A DNA stretch of 64,000 nucleotides, taken from contig NW_020312022.1 of NCBI RefSeq assembly GCF_003144115.1, positions 124,001-188,000 on the forward strand, written 5' to 3'. The stretch is from Tilletiopsis washingtonensis. Lineage: Eukaryota; Basidiomycota; Exobasidiomycetes; Entylomatales. The translations under genes and the position numbers were made by a program. Shown in pieces: positions 11,387 to 23,137 of the stretch (within the stretch, counting starts at the first letter, position 1; every line of letters begins with the position of its first letter). The notes under the pieces are model-generated. The model saw only the letters and a list, made by a program, of their open reading frames with translations. It did not search any database and was not told where the DNA came from.

Positions 11387-14276
11387 CTAGACGAGCGTGT
11401 CGTCGCCCTGCAGCGCGGCGGCCACCGCGTCCTCGTCGAACGCCGACCACGCCGGCCGCTCGAGCTCGTCGCGCATCGTGCGCACATCGCGCAGGCAGCG
11501 CAGCACGCGGCTCAGCTCGCCTCGCGGCCGCTCTGAGAGAGGGTGTGTCAGCTGGACGCGGCGTATGCAGGCATCTGCTGGCGCGGCTCACCGTCGCGCG
11601 CCTCGTCCTCGGCCACCTCGTCGTCGTCGCTCTCGTAGCTCGCCTCGCCGACACCGCGGCGGGCACGCTCCAAGATGCGCCGCCACGCGATGCGCGGCAG
11701 CGAGAGCGACGCCGCCTGCGCGGCAAAGTGGGCCGCTGAGGACATGTTGCGGTTGCGGGCGGCGCCGTTGGGCGCCGCCGGCACGCGCAGGTTGAGCTGC
11801 CAGAGGTTCGGAGGCGCGCGCTCGGCGCGCTCGCGCCGTGCGGCCTCTTCGGCCTCGAGACGTGCCGCCTCGGGATCGAAGACGCCCACGCTGCCGGCGA
11901 CGGAGCCCGGGCCCGTAGTGAGGCCATTGGCGTCCTTGGCGGCGGCGAGGATGTTCGCCAGCGGGTACGAGGAGCCGCCGCCCATGGGCAGCGCAGTGCG
12001 CTTGCCGCCGGGCTTCTGCTTCCCCTTGGATGCTGCAGTTGCTGCGGCGGCGACCATTGCTGCAGCAGCAGAGCCCGCCGGAATGCTTTCGCCGCCCACG
12101 TCGGGCGTGCCGCGCACACTGGCCCCGTCCAGGTCAACCTTCGACGGATCGAGGCCCGCCAGACGTGCGCCCTCCTCGGCCTGGAAGCGCACGAGGAATG
12201 CAGTGCGCTCGTCGCGCATCTCCTGCGCCCACGAGCGCTCGTCGTCCGTGTCGACGTTCTCGGCGGCGGACTCCGGAATGCTGATGACGTCGAGGTGCGG
12301 GCTGAGGATGCGGTGCAGGAACTCTGGCGGCGCCAGCTCCTCTTCAGCACCTGGCGCCTTCTCCTCCTCCTCGCTCTTCTTGACTGCGGACGTGCTGGCG
12401 TCCGCCATCTGCGCATCGCCATCGCCATCAACAGCCGCGGGTGCTGCAGAGTCAGGCGAGCGGCGTTGCTTCTTGGCGGCCGGAGGGCCGTCCGCCGTGG
12501 CAGAGCTGGCAGCGGCGGCAGCTGCCGCCTTGCGCTTCTTGTTCCAGTCTTCCCACTCCGGGTTGCGCACGCCGCGCCACGCGCCCTCCCAGTATGCGCG
12601 CTTGCGCTCTGGCTCGGTGGTAATCGATGCGCGCGTCGCCCGCGCGTCCTTCATCGCGGCGGCAGAAGCGGCGTCGTCGAAGGGGTTGGCCGGCCCGTCG
12701 CTGGTCACCGCGTCAATAGGGCCTTCGAGGTAATGCCAGATGAGCCAGAGGAACGACTTGGCGCGCTGGCGCGCCGGCACCGGATAGCGCGTGTGCGGGA
12801 AGAAGATCGTCCAGAAGTCGTGCGGCGCGGCAAAGTGGAGCATGGTGATGTCGTTGGCCTGCGCCGTGAGGATGAAGAGGAGCGTCACGATGCTCGTCAC
12901 CGGATGCCGGCTGCCGGCAAACTTGCGGCGCTTCGCCAGCAGGTCGCTCAGCGTGCCGGGCGCGTCGCCGAGCTCCACACCAGAGCCGCCGCTGCCGCCG
13001 CTGCTGCTGCCGGCAGTCGCTGCAATGACAGCAGCGGCAGCAGCCTTGGCGGCATTCGCGCCGGGGTTGTTGCCGCCGGAGCCGACGCCGCTGGCACTGC
13101 CGGCCGGTCCGGGCGTCTCGCCGTCGAGCAGCACCGACTTGAGGAGCGACTTCATGCGTGGCGCATCCTGCATGTGGCGCCTCGTGTTGTCGTTGCGCTG
13201 CACACACGCCAGCGGGTGGTATGAGCGCAGAATCGTCTTCATCTCAGGATAGACTGAGCATGCATCAGGTGAGCGGTGGAGGCAGGAGCAGCGCCACGAC
13301 TGTCTCACAAGCAAGCGTCGTGTTGATGCGGCCAAGATTGACGAGCAGACACGTCTTGGCGAAGTCCTCGGCGTACTCCTCGTCGGCCAGGAGCTTCTCG
13401 CGCATCGCCTTGGTGCAGCGCCCGCTCGAGGTGAGGGCGTGCAGGTAGAGCTCCTTGAACGTGAGCTTCTCGGCGCCGGCGCAGGGCAAGCCGGCGGCCG
13501 TGCGCTCGGCGTCTGACGCATTTGCCAGGCGCGACGAGAGAGTGTAGCGCTCCTGCCACGCCGCCAGCTCCTCGGGCGTCTCGTCGGACGGCCGTGCGCA
13601 CGCCGCAGCCAGGCCGTGCGGGTACACGGGCGTCGCCGGTATGACGGCGCTCGAGCTGCCTGATGCCGTGCTCTTGCCGCCGGGGCCCGGACGCGGATTA
13701 GTGAAGCAGCGCGTCGTATCGTTGAAGAGATGGCACAGCAGCGCATGCTGCAGGTCCGCACGCGACAGCGGCTCGCCGTCGTAGCGCTTCACTGGCAGGT
13801 TGCGCGGGTTCGGGCCGCCGCTGCAACGACGCAGCGTCAGCATGGGCGTTCAGATAGCCGCACGACGAGAGGCCAAGCCCAGTCTCACGTGCCCGAAGCC
13901 ACTCGGCGCCTGCGAGGCCCAGCACAGCCCTTGCGCCTCGTCCTCCTCTCCGCGTCTCTTGACGTGTGACGACTCACCTCTTGCTCAGCATGCTGTTCTG
14001 GTAGCCCGGCCAGTACGGCGCACTGCCCGGCGCGATGTCCGTGGGCGCGCTGGCGTGGCTGTCGCGCGGCTTCAGAGCCGCAGCCTGTGCCGCAGCATTG
14101 ACCGCGATGGCCGCCGCATTGTCGGCGGCCGCCGATGTGGGCGAGGCGCCGCGCTCAGAGGTGCCGCCAGCGACGCCAGCAGAGGAGGGACCCGCCGTGC
14201 TGGCGGCGTCGTCTTCGCGCTTCGTCGGCGAGGCTGGACGCGACGTTGATGCGGCCGCTGCCGCTTGTGCGGACAT
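11387..14276 (-). CDS. IES1: INO80 chromatin-remodelling complex subunit Ies1
   Basis: Ies1 is a fungal-specific subunit of the INO80 nucleosome remodeller. Exons are 14276-13978, 13820-13309, about 13250-11592 and 11532-11387 (871 residues). The diagnostic conserved module starts near residue 110: GEPLSRADLQHALLCHLFND, then TFKELYLHALTSSGRCTKAM, LLVNLGRINTTLAFYPEM, RSYHPLACVQ and DAPRMKSLLKSVL. Further on come HPVTSIVTLLFILTAQANDI and RAKSFLWLIWHYLEG. This order matches yeast Ies1. The remaining parts are Ala/Gly/Ser-rich linkers, and an acidic segment precedes the C-terminus, so the protein is longer than yeast Ies1 mainly through disordered inserts. The start is the ATG at 14276. It is convergent with casein kinase. 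Confidence 0.86.
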
Positions 14277-14628
14277 GCTGGCAGCAGGTGCTCAACTGCG
14301 CGCGCAGGGGTAGTGCGTGCGAGCCAGAGGAAAGGCAGCGGCCTGGCGAAGTGGCCCACGGACTGCTCGGTGACGCCGCGACGGAGAAGAGTGGGGCGAA
14401 GTGCGTCTGCGGCCGCCGCGCAGCTGACGGAGCCGGGAGCAGCAGCGGGTGGAGTGATGGCCGGGTGATGAGCGTCGGGAAGGACGCTGCTCGCGCCGCC
14501 CGCCAAGCGCGTCGCTGCAGCGCGCGCGCCGCGGCCGGCGGCGGGGCCACCCTTGGACGCCGAGGCTCGAGCAGCCGCGCGCCTACGAGCACTCGACTCC
14601 AGCGCACCGCAGCCGTCTCTGCTGCCCG

Positions 14629-14643
14629 ACACACACACACACA
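14629..14643 (+). repeat. (AC)n microsatellite
   Basis: A perfect dinucleotide run of about seven units in the IES1 upstream region. Confidence 0.85.
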
Positions 14644-14735
14644 GCTCACAGACGACCTAATCGCGATTAAGACCAGCTACAGCAGCAATACGGCGCAGTG
14701 CCTGCCAGCCACAGGGCCGGCGGACGCGCGGAGGA

Positions 14736-14751
14736 AGAGAGAGAGAGAGAG
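14736..14751 (+). repeat. (GA)n microsatellite
   Basis: A perfect dinucleotide run of about eight units in the IES1 upstream region, about 90 bases from the AC run. Confidence 0.85.
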
Positions 14752-14897
14752 GGTGGAGGGGACGGGAATATGATGCGGCGTGTCGCGTGTGGGTGGGAGG
14801 GATGAGAGAGAGTGTGCGTGAGAGCGTGGTGCCATCGTGAGCCCGGGGAAGCCGGGGAAGCGCTCAGAGGCACCAGCCAGGACAAAGGCCGGCAGCC

Positions 14898-16468
14898 CTA
14901 CGAGCGGAGCTGCAGCTCCGCGAGGGCATGCTGTGCCTCGGCCACGCCGGACGCAGCGCTCTGCGGCGGCGGCGAGGCGCGGGCACTGCCGCCGCGGCTG
15001 CGCGGCGTCGAGGAGCCCGACGAGCTGCTGCGGCTGGACGAGAGGTTCGGGTGGCGCACGCCCAGCGCTCCGGCGACGAGACGCTGCAGAGACGGCGTGT
15101 CAGCAGGCTACGAGGACGCGAACGCTGGAGTGCAAGAGGGCGAGCGGCTTGCGGCGCGTGCACAACTGGCAGGCCCAAAAGGCAGTCCACGCGCACACTG
15201 TGGGAAAGCCAGAGCTCTCTTCCGCCTCTCCCATCTCAAGCACCTTGGGTCATCGCAGTCGCCTCATCTGCTCACCTGCGGGCCACATCCTCATGTCCCG
15301 CGCACGACTAGGCACCCACTTTTCCCGCATCGCCGATGCGTCCGCTGCCTGCGCCGCCCGTCTTGATGGGCTGCGCACCAGCAATCTCCGCTGCCGGCTG
15401 CAGCGGCGCCGCCGTCGCCTCATTTGCGGCCAGTGGGCTCGGTGCCAATGCAGACTGCACGGCCGGCGGCAGCACACCGCCCGCCTCTTGAATGCTGCGC
15501 AGCGCCTCGGGCCCGTGCGCCGACTCCTCGGCGCGCACGGCGTTGGCGAGGTGGTGCGAGGGACTGGGCCCGCCGTTTGCGGCGTCGAAGAGCGCCGCGG
15601 CCAGCGGCTTGGCGGGCAGCGAGCTCGGGTTCGAGCCGGAGCCCGTGCGCCGATGGCCCAGCGCAAAGAAGGCGGCCGAGCCCGACGCCGAGCCCGAATG
15701 CCCGTGCATGCCGCGGGTCGCACGCGGTGACGAGTTCGCCTGCGCCGGCGAGGCGCTCGGCGACGTGCCGTATGCCGGCTCGGCGCCGGCGCCGCTGCCG
15801 CTGACGATGGAGCGGCCGCGCGGCCGGTTCGCCACGCTCGAGATGACCGCAGACGCATCGTCGCCGTCGTATGGCCGAATCTTGGCGGCGATGCCAGTCG
15901 AGTTCATCAGCGACGGCGGCGGCGACATGATGGTGTTGAGGTAGGCGCGCTTGGCTGAACGAAGGCGATATCAGTGTCGCTCGGCGCCAGCTCGCGAGGT
16001 AAGGGCCAAGGGGCGGCCAGTCAGTCCGCTAGAGACAGGTCTCTCGCTTCCTGCGCTTGGCTCGTGCGCCACTGTATGCATCGCCAGGGTGCGCAGAGGC
16101 GGAGCACAGCAGCTATCTCGATGTTCTGCTGCTTCCGCGTCCGCCGCTCGGCGCCGCCCTTGCCCTCCACAAGACGACCCTTCCGAGCTTGCAGCGATGC
16201 ACGCCCAGCGTCTCTTCCTCGCCTCTGCAGCATCACATCCCAGCTGCATGCACTCACCAGTGGTCGCCTCGTCAAACACAATGAGCGCCGTCGTGTCGTC
16301 GACCCACTTGATCTTGAAGCCGGCGCCCGGGCCCACGCCGCCCGCGGCGCTGCCCTCATCGTACGGCGCAAAGACAGCAGCAATGTCGCGCGTCTTGAGC
16401 GCCGCAGGAAAGCCAGAGAGCTCGAGGATGCGCGTCTGCAGCGGCGAGAGGAGCGGCAGGGCGGGCAT
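14898..16468 (-). CDS. RRM-fold protein resembling the C-terminus of R3HCC1/R3HCC1L
   Basis: Three exons (16468-16258, 15954-15320, 15083-14898) give 344 residues. The first 110 or so look like an RRM-type fold: ILELSGFPAALKTRDIAAVF, then FKIKWVDDTTALIVFDEATT and AKRAYLNTIM, ending near AAKIRPYDGD. A Ser/Gly/Ala-rich linker follows, then RLVAGALGVRHP and a Ser-rich tail. The pairing of an LELxGFP..KIKWVDDT..A.VF segment with a later RLVxGALG motif is what I recall from the C-terminal part of animal R3HCC1L and its fungal relatives. No R3H domain is visible. The role is unknown; RNA binding is an inference from fold only. Start at the ATG 16468. The gene is co-oriented with IES1 and BET2. Confidence 0.6.
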
Positions 16469-17426
16469 GGCTGCGAGCTAGGCGCTGCGCCCAGGGGACG
16501 GGAGGGAAGAGGGAGGGCACGAGAGGGTGCAAGGGTCGACCAGCGAGAGAAGGGAGATGCGCAGCGAAGGAACGAGAGGCGGGATGAAGGCGTTGCGGTG
16601 AGGACAGACGTGCAAGAGAGCGAGACTGTATGGGGTGGGGTGAGGGCAGCGATGGGACGGCGGGATGGAGGAGCAGAGGCAGGGACGCGGGTGGTGGCCG
16701 CTTGCGGCGCGGCGTCATGCGCATGCGGCGTCGGCGTGGCTCGAGCTCCCCGCGCGCGGGGCCGCACGCGACGTGGCGCCGTGGCGCTGCGCCAGCGCTA
16801 AAGAGGCGCGCCGCGCTAGGCGCAGCTGGGGAGTCGCGCACTCCCGCCTCGCCTCCCGCCTCCGCCCTGTGGCTGCGCTGCACCCTCCCGACGGCGCCGG
16901 CTGCGAGAGGTGGTGCATGCCAACGAGGCGATGCTGCTGCCGGTCGGCCGCTCAGAGCTGCACAGCACGCGGCATGGGCGCGGCTCGATGAGCAGCTGCT
17001 GTGACTGCGCGCCTGCACTGCCGGCCGCGGCTGCTGCATGCCGGCTGTGCTGCCATCGGCTGCGGCTGTGACAGCACCGCACGCCATTCGGCGTCGCCGC
17101 AGCACGAAGGGCACTGAGACTTGGACAGAACGCTGAGAGCCTCTCCCAAGCAAGTCCGCGCTGCCTCTGCTGCTACCGTCTGCCGCCTGGTGGGAACGGG
17201 CGCGGCGGTTGCCACGGCGTCTTGGATCCGTAAGCGGCAGAGTTGGCGGCTGGTGCTGCCTCTGCGTGCCCGACGTGTAAGAGGGAATGAGCCTCCTCTG
17301 CGCGCGACGAGTGCAACACAGGGGCGTTGAGGCTGCGGCCAAAAGTGATGAGGATCAAATCAGGTACAAGGGGCCGCAGTCGGCGTCATGATCGCGACGC
17401 AGGTCCGAATGAGGAAGCACCTCCTG
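16469..17426. other. Intergenic, nothing recognised
   Basis: A 958-base gap upstream of the RRM-like gene and downstream of BET2. The part nearest 16469-16650 is purine-rich on the + strand, so pyrimidine-rich on the transcribed side, and probably holds the promoter. No coding or RNA gene seen. Confidence 0.5.
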
Positions 17427-18673
17427 TCATTGCGCCTCCTCTTCCCGCGGAGCATCCGGCAGGCGCTGGTACGGCTTCTGGATGCCCATGCGGCGCGTGA
17501 CGTGCGCCGGCAGCGCAAAGACGGGGTCGACCTCCCGCAGTCCCTGCGCCGGCGGGCCGCCGAGCATGGCGAGCCCGGCGACGCCGAAGAAGGTGTGGAA
17601 GACGTCGGCGACGTTGTCGGGCCGGTCGGCGATGCCGCCGTGGTCTGGATCCTGTGAGGAGCATCAGCGCACCGCGTGGTGAGGTCTTGAGCAGCACTGA
17701 CTTGTGCCGAGACGATGAACTGGCTGAGCTTGGTGCCGGAGATCCAGTGCAGCTTGCCGAGGATGGCGAGCGCCGTCAAAACCCACCAGCTGTAGCAGAC
17801 CTGGCAGTGGAGTGAGCTGCAAGGTAAGCCGCAGTCACGAAGCGGCACGCACGTCTTCCAGCTTTCGTGGCCGGCCATTGAGGCCGCCGCACGGCAGCTG
17901 CCGTTCTGAAAGCCAGCCGGCGAGCTTGTCCTTGCCCTTGCCATCCGCGCCCTGCAGCTCATCGAGCGCGTCGAGAATCGCCAGCGCGCCAACGCAAACA
18001 AATGCTTGCCCTGCGTGGCTCTCGGAGCCCGGCACCGTGCCAAAGCCGCCGTCGTGGTTACGCGCGGCTAGCACAGCACGCACGCAGCGCTCGCGTGATA
18101 CGCTGTGCAGCGACGAGAGCAGGCTGAGGGCGCAGACGGCGCAGTAGAGGAAGCGCGTGTCCTGCTCGAGCCGTGTGCTGTCGCCGAAGAAGGCGCCGCT
18201 GTCTTGATCTTGCAGCGAGCAGATGTCTGCGAGGCACGAATAAGCGCGATGTGGCCGTCAGAGCTGCGCGGCACGCACACTTCACCAGCCGCTCCTTCCG
18301 CCCATCCTTCTCCAGCTCGCCGAGCGCGTCGTTGAGCGCCAGCACCTGGATCCCACTGAGCGTCGCGAGAATGTGCGCATCGTGCTGCGGAAAGGGTCCA
18401 AAGGCGCCTGCGTGAAGTTGCTTCAGCAAACGAGCACGCCGGTGGGCAGCTTGACGACCCACCCGCGTCGTCGTCCCAGCAGCTGAGCGTAAACTCGACG
18501 AGGCCGTCGCGCGGCAGGGCCTCGGGCGCGCCAAGCAGGTGCAGCGTCGTGGCGGCCCAGTAGATGGCGTTGAGGCGCAGATGCGTCGTCAGGTGGTACG
18601 CCAGGCTGCCGCGGTGCTTGGCGAGCGCGGCGATGTACTTGACGTGCAGCGGCACCAGCAGCGAGTCGGCCAT
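17427..18673 (-). CDS. BET2: Rab geranylgeranyltransferase (type II) beta subunit
   Basis: The catalytic subunit that attaches geranylgeranyl groups to Rab C-terminal cysteines, working with an alpha subunit and Rab escort protein. Exons 18673-18463, 18407-18279, 18226-17853, 17800-17702 and 17651-17427 give 345 residues, the family's usual size. The repeated prenyltransferase helices are clear: [44 protein letters not shown] and [18 protein letters not shown]. The three zinc ligands fall at Asp238, Cys240 (DVCYSWW) and His290 (VFHTFFG), the same numbers as in the rat enzyme. The ATG at 18673 begins [17 protein letters not shown]; an upstream ATG at 18794 cannot be joined in frame through canonical sites. 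Divergent from MSH3 across 230 bases. Confidence 0.93.
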
Positions 18674-18903
18674 GGCTGGTGCGGCGAGGGTGTGGAGGAA
18701 GCGAGCCAACCGGCGCGAGGCGCAGCTTGTAGTCGCTGTACAGGTACAGGTAGCGGCGCGGGACCAACACCTTGTAGTCGGCTGGCGCGTGCATTTCAAG
18801 CGACGCGTGGAGCGCGTTAAGTGGCGCGCAGCGCGAGCAGCCGCTGCTTCTTCCTCTTCTCCACTCTCCTCCACTCCGGCCCGCTGGCCGCCCGCTCCCC
18901 ACC
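18674..18903. promoter_or_regulatory. Compact bidirectional promoter, BET2 / MSH3
   Basis: Only 230 bases separate the two divergent start codons. The MSH3 side is C/T-rich from about 18840 to 18900, as for other leaders here. No TATA box is evident. Confidence 0.6.
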
Positions 18904-21900
18904 ATGCCGCCGCAGGGCACGCCGCTCATCTCGAGCTTCTTCAAGAAGGCCGCACCCGCGTCCGGCTCGCCGGCGGCCGGCAAGAAGCGCCACGTCGTCG
19001 AGCTCTCCTCGGACGAGGAGGAGCACATCGCCGATGCGGCGGATGCGCCCGCCGCTGAGGCCGCTGGGCCCGGCCGTTCCAGCGAGGGTCAGCCGCCGGC
19101 AAAGGTGGCGCGCACGAGCACCGGGCCGATCCCGCGTCCCACCGCGCAGGAGCGCCAGGAGCTTGCAGAGCGCAAGGCGGCAGCCAAGGCAGCACAGCGC
19201 GAGGAGTGGAGCTTCAAGCCCTCGCAGGCTGCGCCCCATGCCTCGGGCTCGGCTGCAGCCGAGACGGCACGCGGAGCTTTGCTGCCTTCACCGAGCCAGG
19301 CTTCGAAGGCGCTGAGCTCCTCGCAGCGCGCGGCAGAGCCGGCTCGCAGGCGCGAACTCCGCAAGCGGCTGCTTGGCCCCGAGGATCCGCTTGCGCGGCT
19401 CACGCGCCAGGGAAGGGAGGCCGCCAGCGACGAAGAGGAGGACACGAGCGACGCAGCGGTGGCCGACGAGGCAAACGAGGCCGGGCCGTCGAATCGCTTT
19501 GGCAAGTACGCAGCCCCGAGTGGCGCAGCCAAGACGCCCGCTGCGACTGCTGCCAAAGGCCGCTCGGGCTCGACGTCGAAGAAGAAGGGCGACGAGTACA
19601 CGCCGCTCGAGAAGCAGATCCTGGCTCTGAAGGAGGAGAACCCTGGCGTGCTACTGGCGGTGGAGGTGGGATACAAGGTGCGCTGTGCTTCAGCCACCAG
19701 TGACTGCACTGTGCTGACACCTTCGCAGGTCAAGTTCTACAACGAGGATGCACGCATCGCCGCGCGCGAACTCTCCATCATGTGCTACCCGGACAACCAT
19801 CTCGTGCGTCTCATGCACTATCAGTAAAGATGAGCGCTGACTGGTCCGTAGTTCGCCGCCATGGTGCCTGTACATCGCCTGCACATCCACGTCCGGCGTC
19901 TCGTGGCGGCTGGGCACAAGGTCGGCGTGGTGCGCCAGGTGAGCACCGGCAGACGTGCCTATGCGCTCGCTCTGACACACATGTTCAGGTCGAGACGCGT
20001 GCGCTCAAAGCCATCGGCTCGAACAAGTCGGGGCCCTTTGAGCGCAAGGTCACCGCGCTCTACACTGCGGCGACCTGGGTGGACGATCTGTCGTCTGACG
20101 TCGCTGGCATGGGCGAGGAGGCCGGGTTCGCCAACCCTGCGGCTACCCGCAGCTTGCTAGCTATTGTCGAGCGGCTCGAGGGCGGCAACGGCCCGGACGA
20201 TCGCGTCTGCATTGGTCTCGTCGCCATCCAAGCGAACGTAGGCTCGGTCACATTCGATCAATTCTCGGACACGCACGTCCGCAGCGTGCGTAAGCGAGCC
20301 GTGAGGAGGCCACAGGGAGCTGACACGGCTTCACAGGAGCTCGAGACGCGCCTCGCACATCTGCAGCCCGCAGAGATCCTCATCCCGGAAGGCCTGTCCA
20401 AGCAGACGGAGAAGATGATCAAGCACGTCGCCGGCTCAAGCTCGGCCTCTGCGGGCTCCGGCCGCATCCGCGTCGAGCGTCGTGCCTTTCCCAAGGGCTA
20501 CGACGAGGCGTGGCGCAGCGTCTCGCGCTTCTACGAGGAGGGCATGCTGCAGCTCAGCAACGCCACCGATGCCGGCAAGATTCTCGCCGTGGCCAGCAAG
20601 CTGCCGCATCTGGCGCTCATTGCCATGGCCGCGGCCATCGAGCACCTGCAGGGCTTCGGCCTGGAAAATCTCTTCCGCATCCCCAACTTCGCCTCCTTTG
20701 CCGACCGCAACGTCATGCTGCTCACGAGCACGACGCTCGACAACCTCGAGATCTACCGCAACTCGGACGGCTACCGCGAGAAGGTGAGTGCTGAGCCGCA
20801 GCTGCGTTCGACTTGCCGAGGCTGATTACTGAGCCTAGGGCTCGCTGATCTGGCTGCTCGACCGCTGCAAGACGGCGTTCGGCCGACGCCTGCTTCGTCG
20901 CTGGGTCGGCCGCCCGCTGACCGACGTGGACATGCTGCGCGCACGAGGCGATGCCGTCCAGGCCCTGGTCGACGCCGGGTCGCATCCGGTGACGCTCAAG
21001 ATTCCTGGCCTGCTCCAGGGCCTGCCTGACCTCGAGAAGGGCCTCGCTCGGATGTCATACGGCCGAGCTGAGCCGACGGAGCTGGCTACGGTGCTGCTCT
21101 CGCTGAACCGCATTGCCTTTGACATCGAGCCAGTGGCCGAGCCCGAGGACCTCGGCATGCCCTCCAGCGTGCTGAACGATGCTGTGGCCGCGCTGCCGAA
21201 GGCACGCAGCTGTGTCAAAGCCGCACTCGATGCCATCTCGCTCAAGCAGGCGCGAGCCAACGAGAAGACGGAGCTCTTCGTCGACCCTGAGATGTACCCC
21301 GGGCTGCAGGACCTCAAGAGCCAGATCGCGATCTACGATGTGAGCCATGTTGCGATACAAGCGCGGTCAGCGGCTGACTGAGGCCCTCTAGAACGATCTG
21401 GCCGAGCACCTCGTCGACCTGCGCAAGCAGCTCCGCATGCCAAAGCTGTCGTACGCCACGGTCTCGAACGAGACCCATCTGATCGAGATCCGTGCCGGCG
21501 CCGATGCCAAGAAGATGCCAGCCGACTGGACGCGCGTCAGCGCGACGCAGAAGTACGTCCGCTTCCATACGCCGACGGTGCTCCAGATTCACCGGCAGCG
21601 CGATGCTGCCGTGGAGACGCTGGTAAGTCTCTTGCTGTGCAGACACGTGCCTTGCTCAAGCGTGCGCATGCAGGCGTCGGAGGCAGACCGCTGTTACCGC
21701 TCCTTCGTGCAGGCGCTCTGCGACGACCACTACACCATCCTGCGCGACGCTGTCTTCGGCTTGGCCACGCTTGACGCGCTCGTCTCGCTTGCCAATGTCG
21801 CTCTCCTGCCTGGCTGGGTCCGCCCGACGTGAGTGCCCTCGCCGCGAGAGCCTAGTAGACACTGCTGACGCCGAGCGTTCAGCTTCGACGAGACCGGCAA

Positions 21901-23137
21901 GGACGTGCTGCAGCTCAAGGGCTTCCGCCATCCTGTCAGCGAGGCGCTCGTCGACGACTATGGTGAGTTTCACCTGTCGAGCCCCTCTGACGCAAGCTGA
22001 GCCCCTTCTCAGTGCCGAACGGCGTCTGTCTCGGAGGCGACGACGCGCGCGGCGTGCTGCTGACCGGTTCCAAGTGAGTGCCGTGCGCGGAGCAGAGACG
22101 ATTGGCCGCGCCTGACATAGCCCCTCCGCAGCATGGGCGGCAAGTCGTCCACTGTCCGTGCGATCGCGCTACTCGTGAGATGCAGCCGAGAGTCAACGAT
22201 GTGCCACTTGCTGACACCGTGATGCCAGGTCGTACTGGCGCAGATCGGCTCTTACGTGCCCGCCGACTCGGCGCATCTCTCCATGCACGACGCCGTGCTG
22301 ACGCGCATGGGCGCCAGCGACGAGCTGGCCAAGGGACGCAGCACATTTATGGTCGAGGTGCGTCATCTCGTCCGGCTCGATGATGCCCAGGCTGACCCTG
22401 CTGCAGATGAGCGAGACGTCGGAAATCCTGCGCACGGCCACGGAGCGCAGTCTCGTCATCCTCGACGAGCTCGGACGAGGCACGTCGACATTCGACGGCC
22501 AAGCTGTCGCCCATGCAGTGCTCGTGCACCTGCTGACCCGCCCGACCGGTCGACGTGAGTCTCACTAGCTGAACGGCGCAAGCGCCAGCTGACCGCATCT
22601 TTCCGCACTAGCCAAGCTGCTCTTCGTCACGCACTTCCTTGCCCTCGGCGCTCTGGCGCAGAGAGAGGCTGGCCTGAGCCTGGAGGCGAAGCACATGGCG
22701 GTCATCGAGCGCGCGCGCGATGTCGAGGTGGATGAGTTCGACGACGATTTCGACGAGGCAGTGCGTCCGGGCGCCGCCACCTCGGACATCACCTTCCTCT
22801 ACAAGCTGCGTCCCGGCCTGGCGTCCAAGTCATTCGGCATTGTGCGTCGCTCGCTGGCTCCAGTACTCGCACACGCTGACATGCGCGCCCGCAGCACTGT
22901 GCCGCCCTCGCCGGCCTGCCCGAGCAGCTGCTCGAGAGCGCCCGCATCAAGGCCGCCGAGCTGGAGAGCTGGAGCGAGGCGCGAGCACAACGTGCGCTCG
23001 AGATGCGCGCCCGTCGCGCTGTGGCTCTCTTTGCTCCTGGCGGGCAGATGGACGGCCCGGCGGTCGAGGGCGCCAAGAAGGCGGCGCGCGCACTGGGCCT
23101 GTTCGAGCACGAGGGCGAGCAGGCGGAAGAGGCCTAA
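18904..23137 (+). CDS. MSH3: DNA mismatch repair protein MSH3
   Basis: With MSH2 it forms MutS-beta, which recognises insertion/deletion loops. Fifteen exons join in phase: 18904-19677, 19729-19803, 19852-19938, 19989-20285, 20337-20783, 20839-21339, 21392-21622, 21674-21828, 21883-21962, 22013-22073, 22132-22174, 22229-22357, 22407-22554, 22612-22841 and 22895-23137 (1166 residues). A PCNA-binding-like motif opens the protein ([10 protein letters not shown]), then a disordered acidic/Ala-rich segment to about residue 235. The mismatch-binding domain starts YTPLEKQI, with [20 protein letters not shown], which favours MSH3 over MSH6. The Walker A loop near residue 905 reads TGSNMGGKSS, with Ser where Pro is usual. 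Walker B is [15 protein letters not shown] (about 977), followed by FVTHF. It spans the most introns of any gene here. Confidence 0.95.

Larger units (their letters stand above)
14277..14897. other. Intergenic: IES1 promoter, with AC and GA microsatellites
   Basis: This 620-base gap holds the IES1 promoter and the 3' flank of the next minus-strand gene. It carries a short (AC)n run at 14629-14643 and a (GA)n run at about 14736-14751. On the IES1 strand these read as GT and CT repeats. Nothing else stands out. Confidence 0.55.

Noticed and set aside
11548-13761. Treating the long minus frame as a gene by itself, starting near 13761
   Set aside because: Its N-terminal portion is intron and out-of-frame exon sequence. 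The conserved Ies1 blocks require the upstream exons to 14276.
18674-18794. An upstream BET2 start at the ATG 18794
   Set aside because: No canonical splice joins it in frame to [14 protein letters not shown], and 18673 gives zinc ligands at the standard residue numbers.
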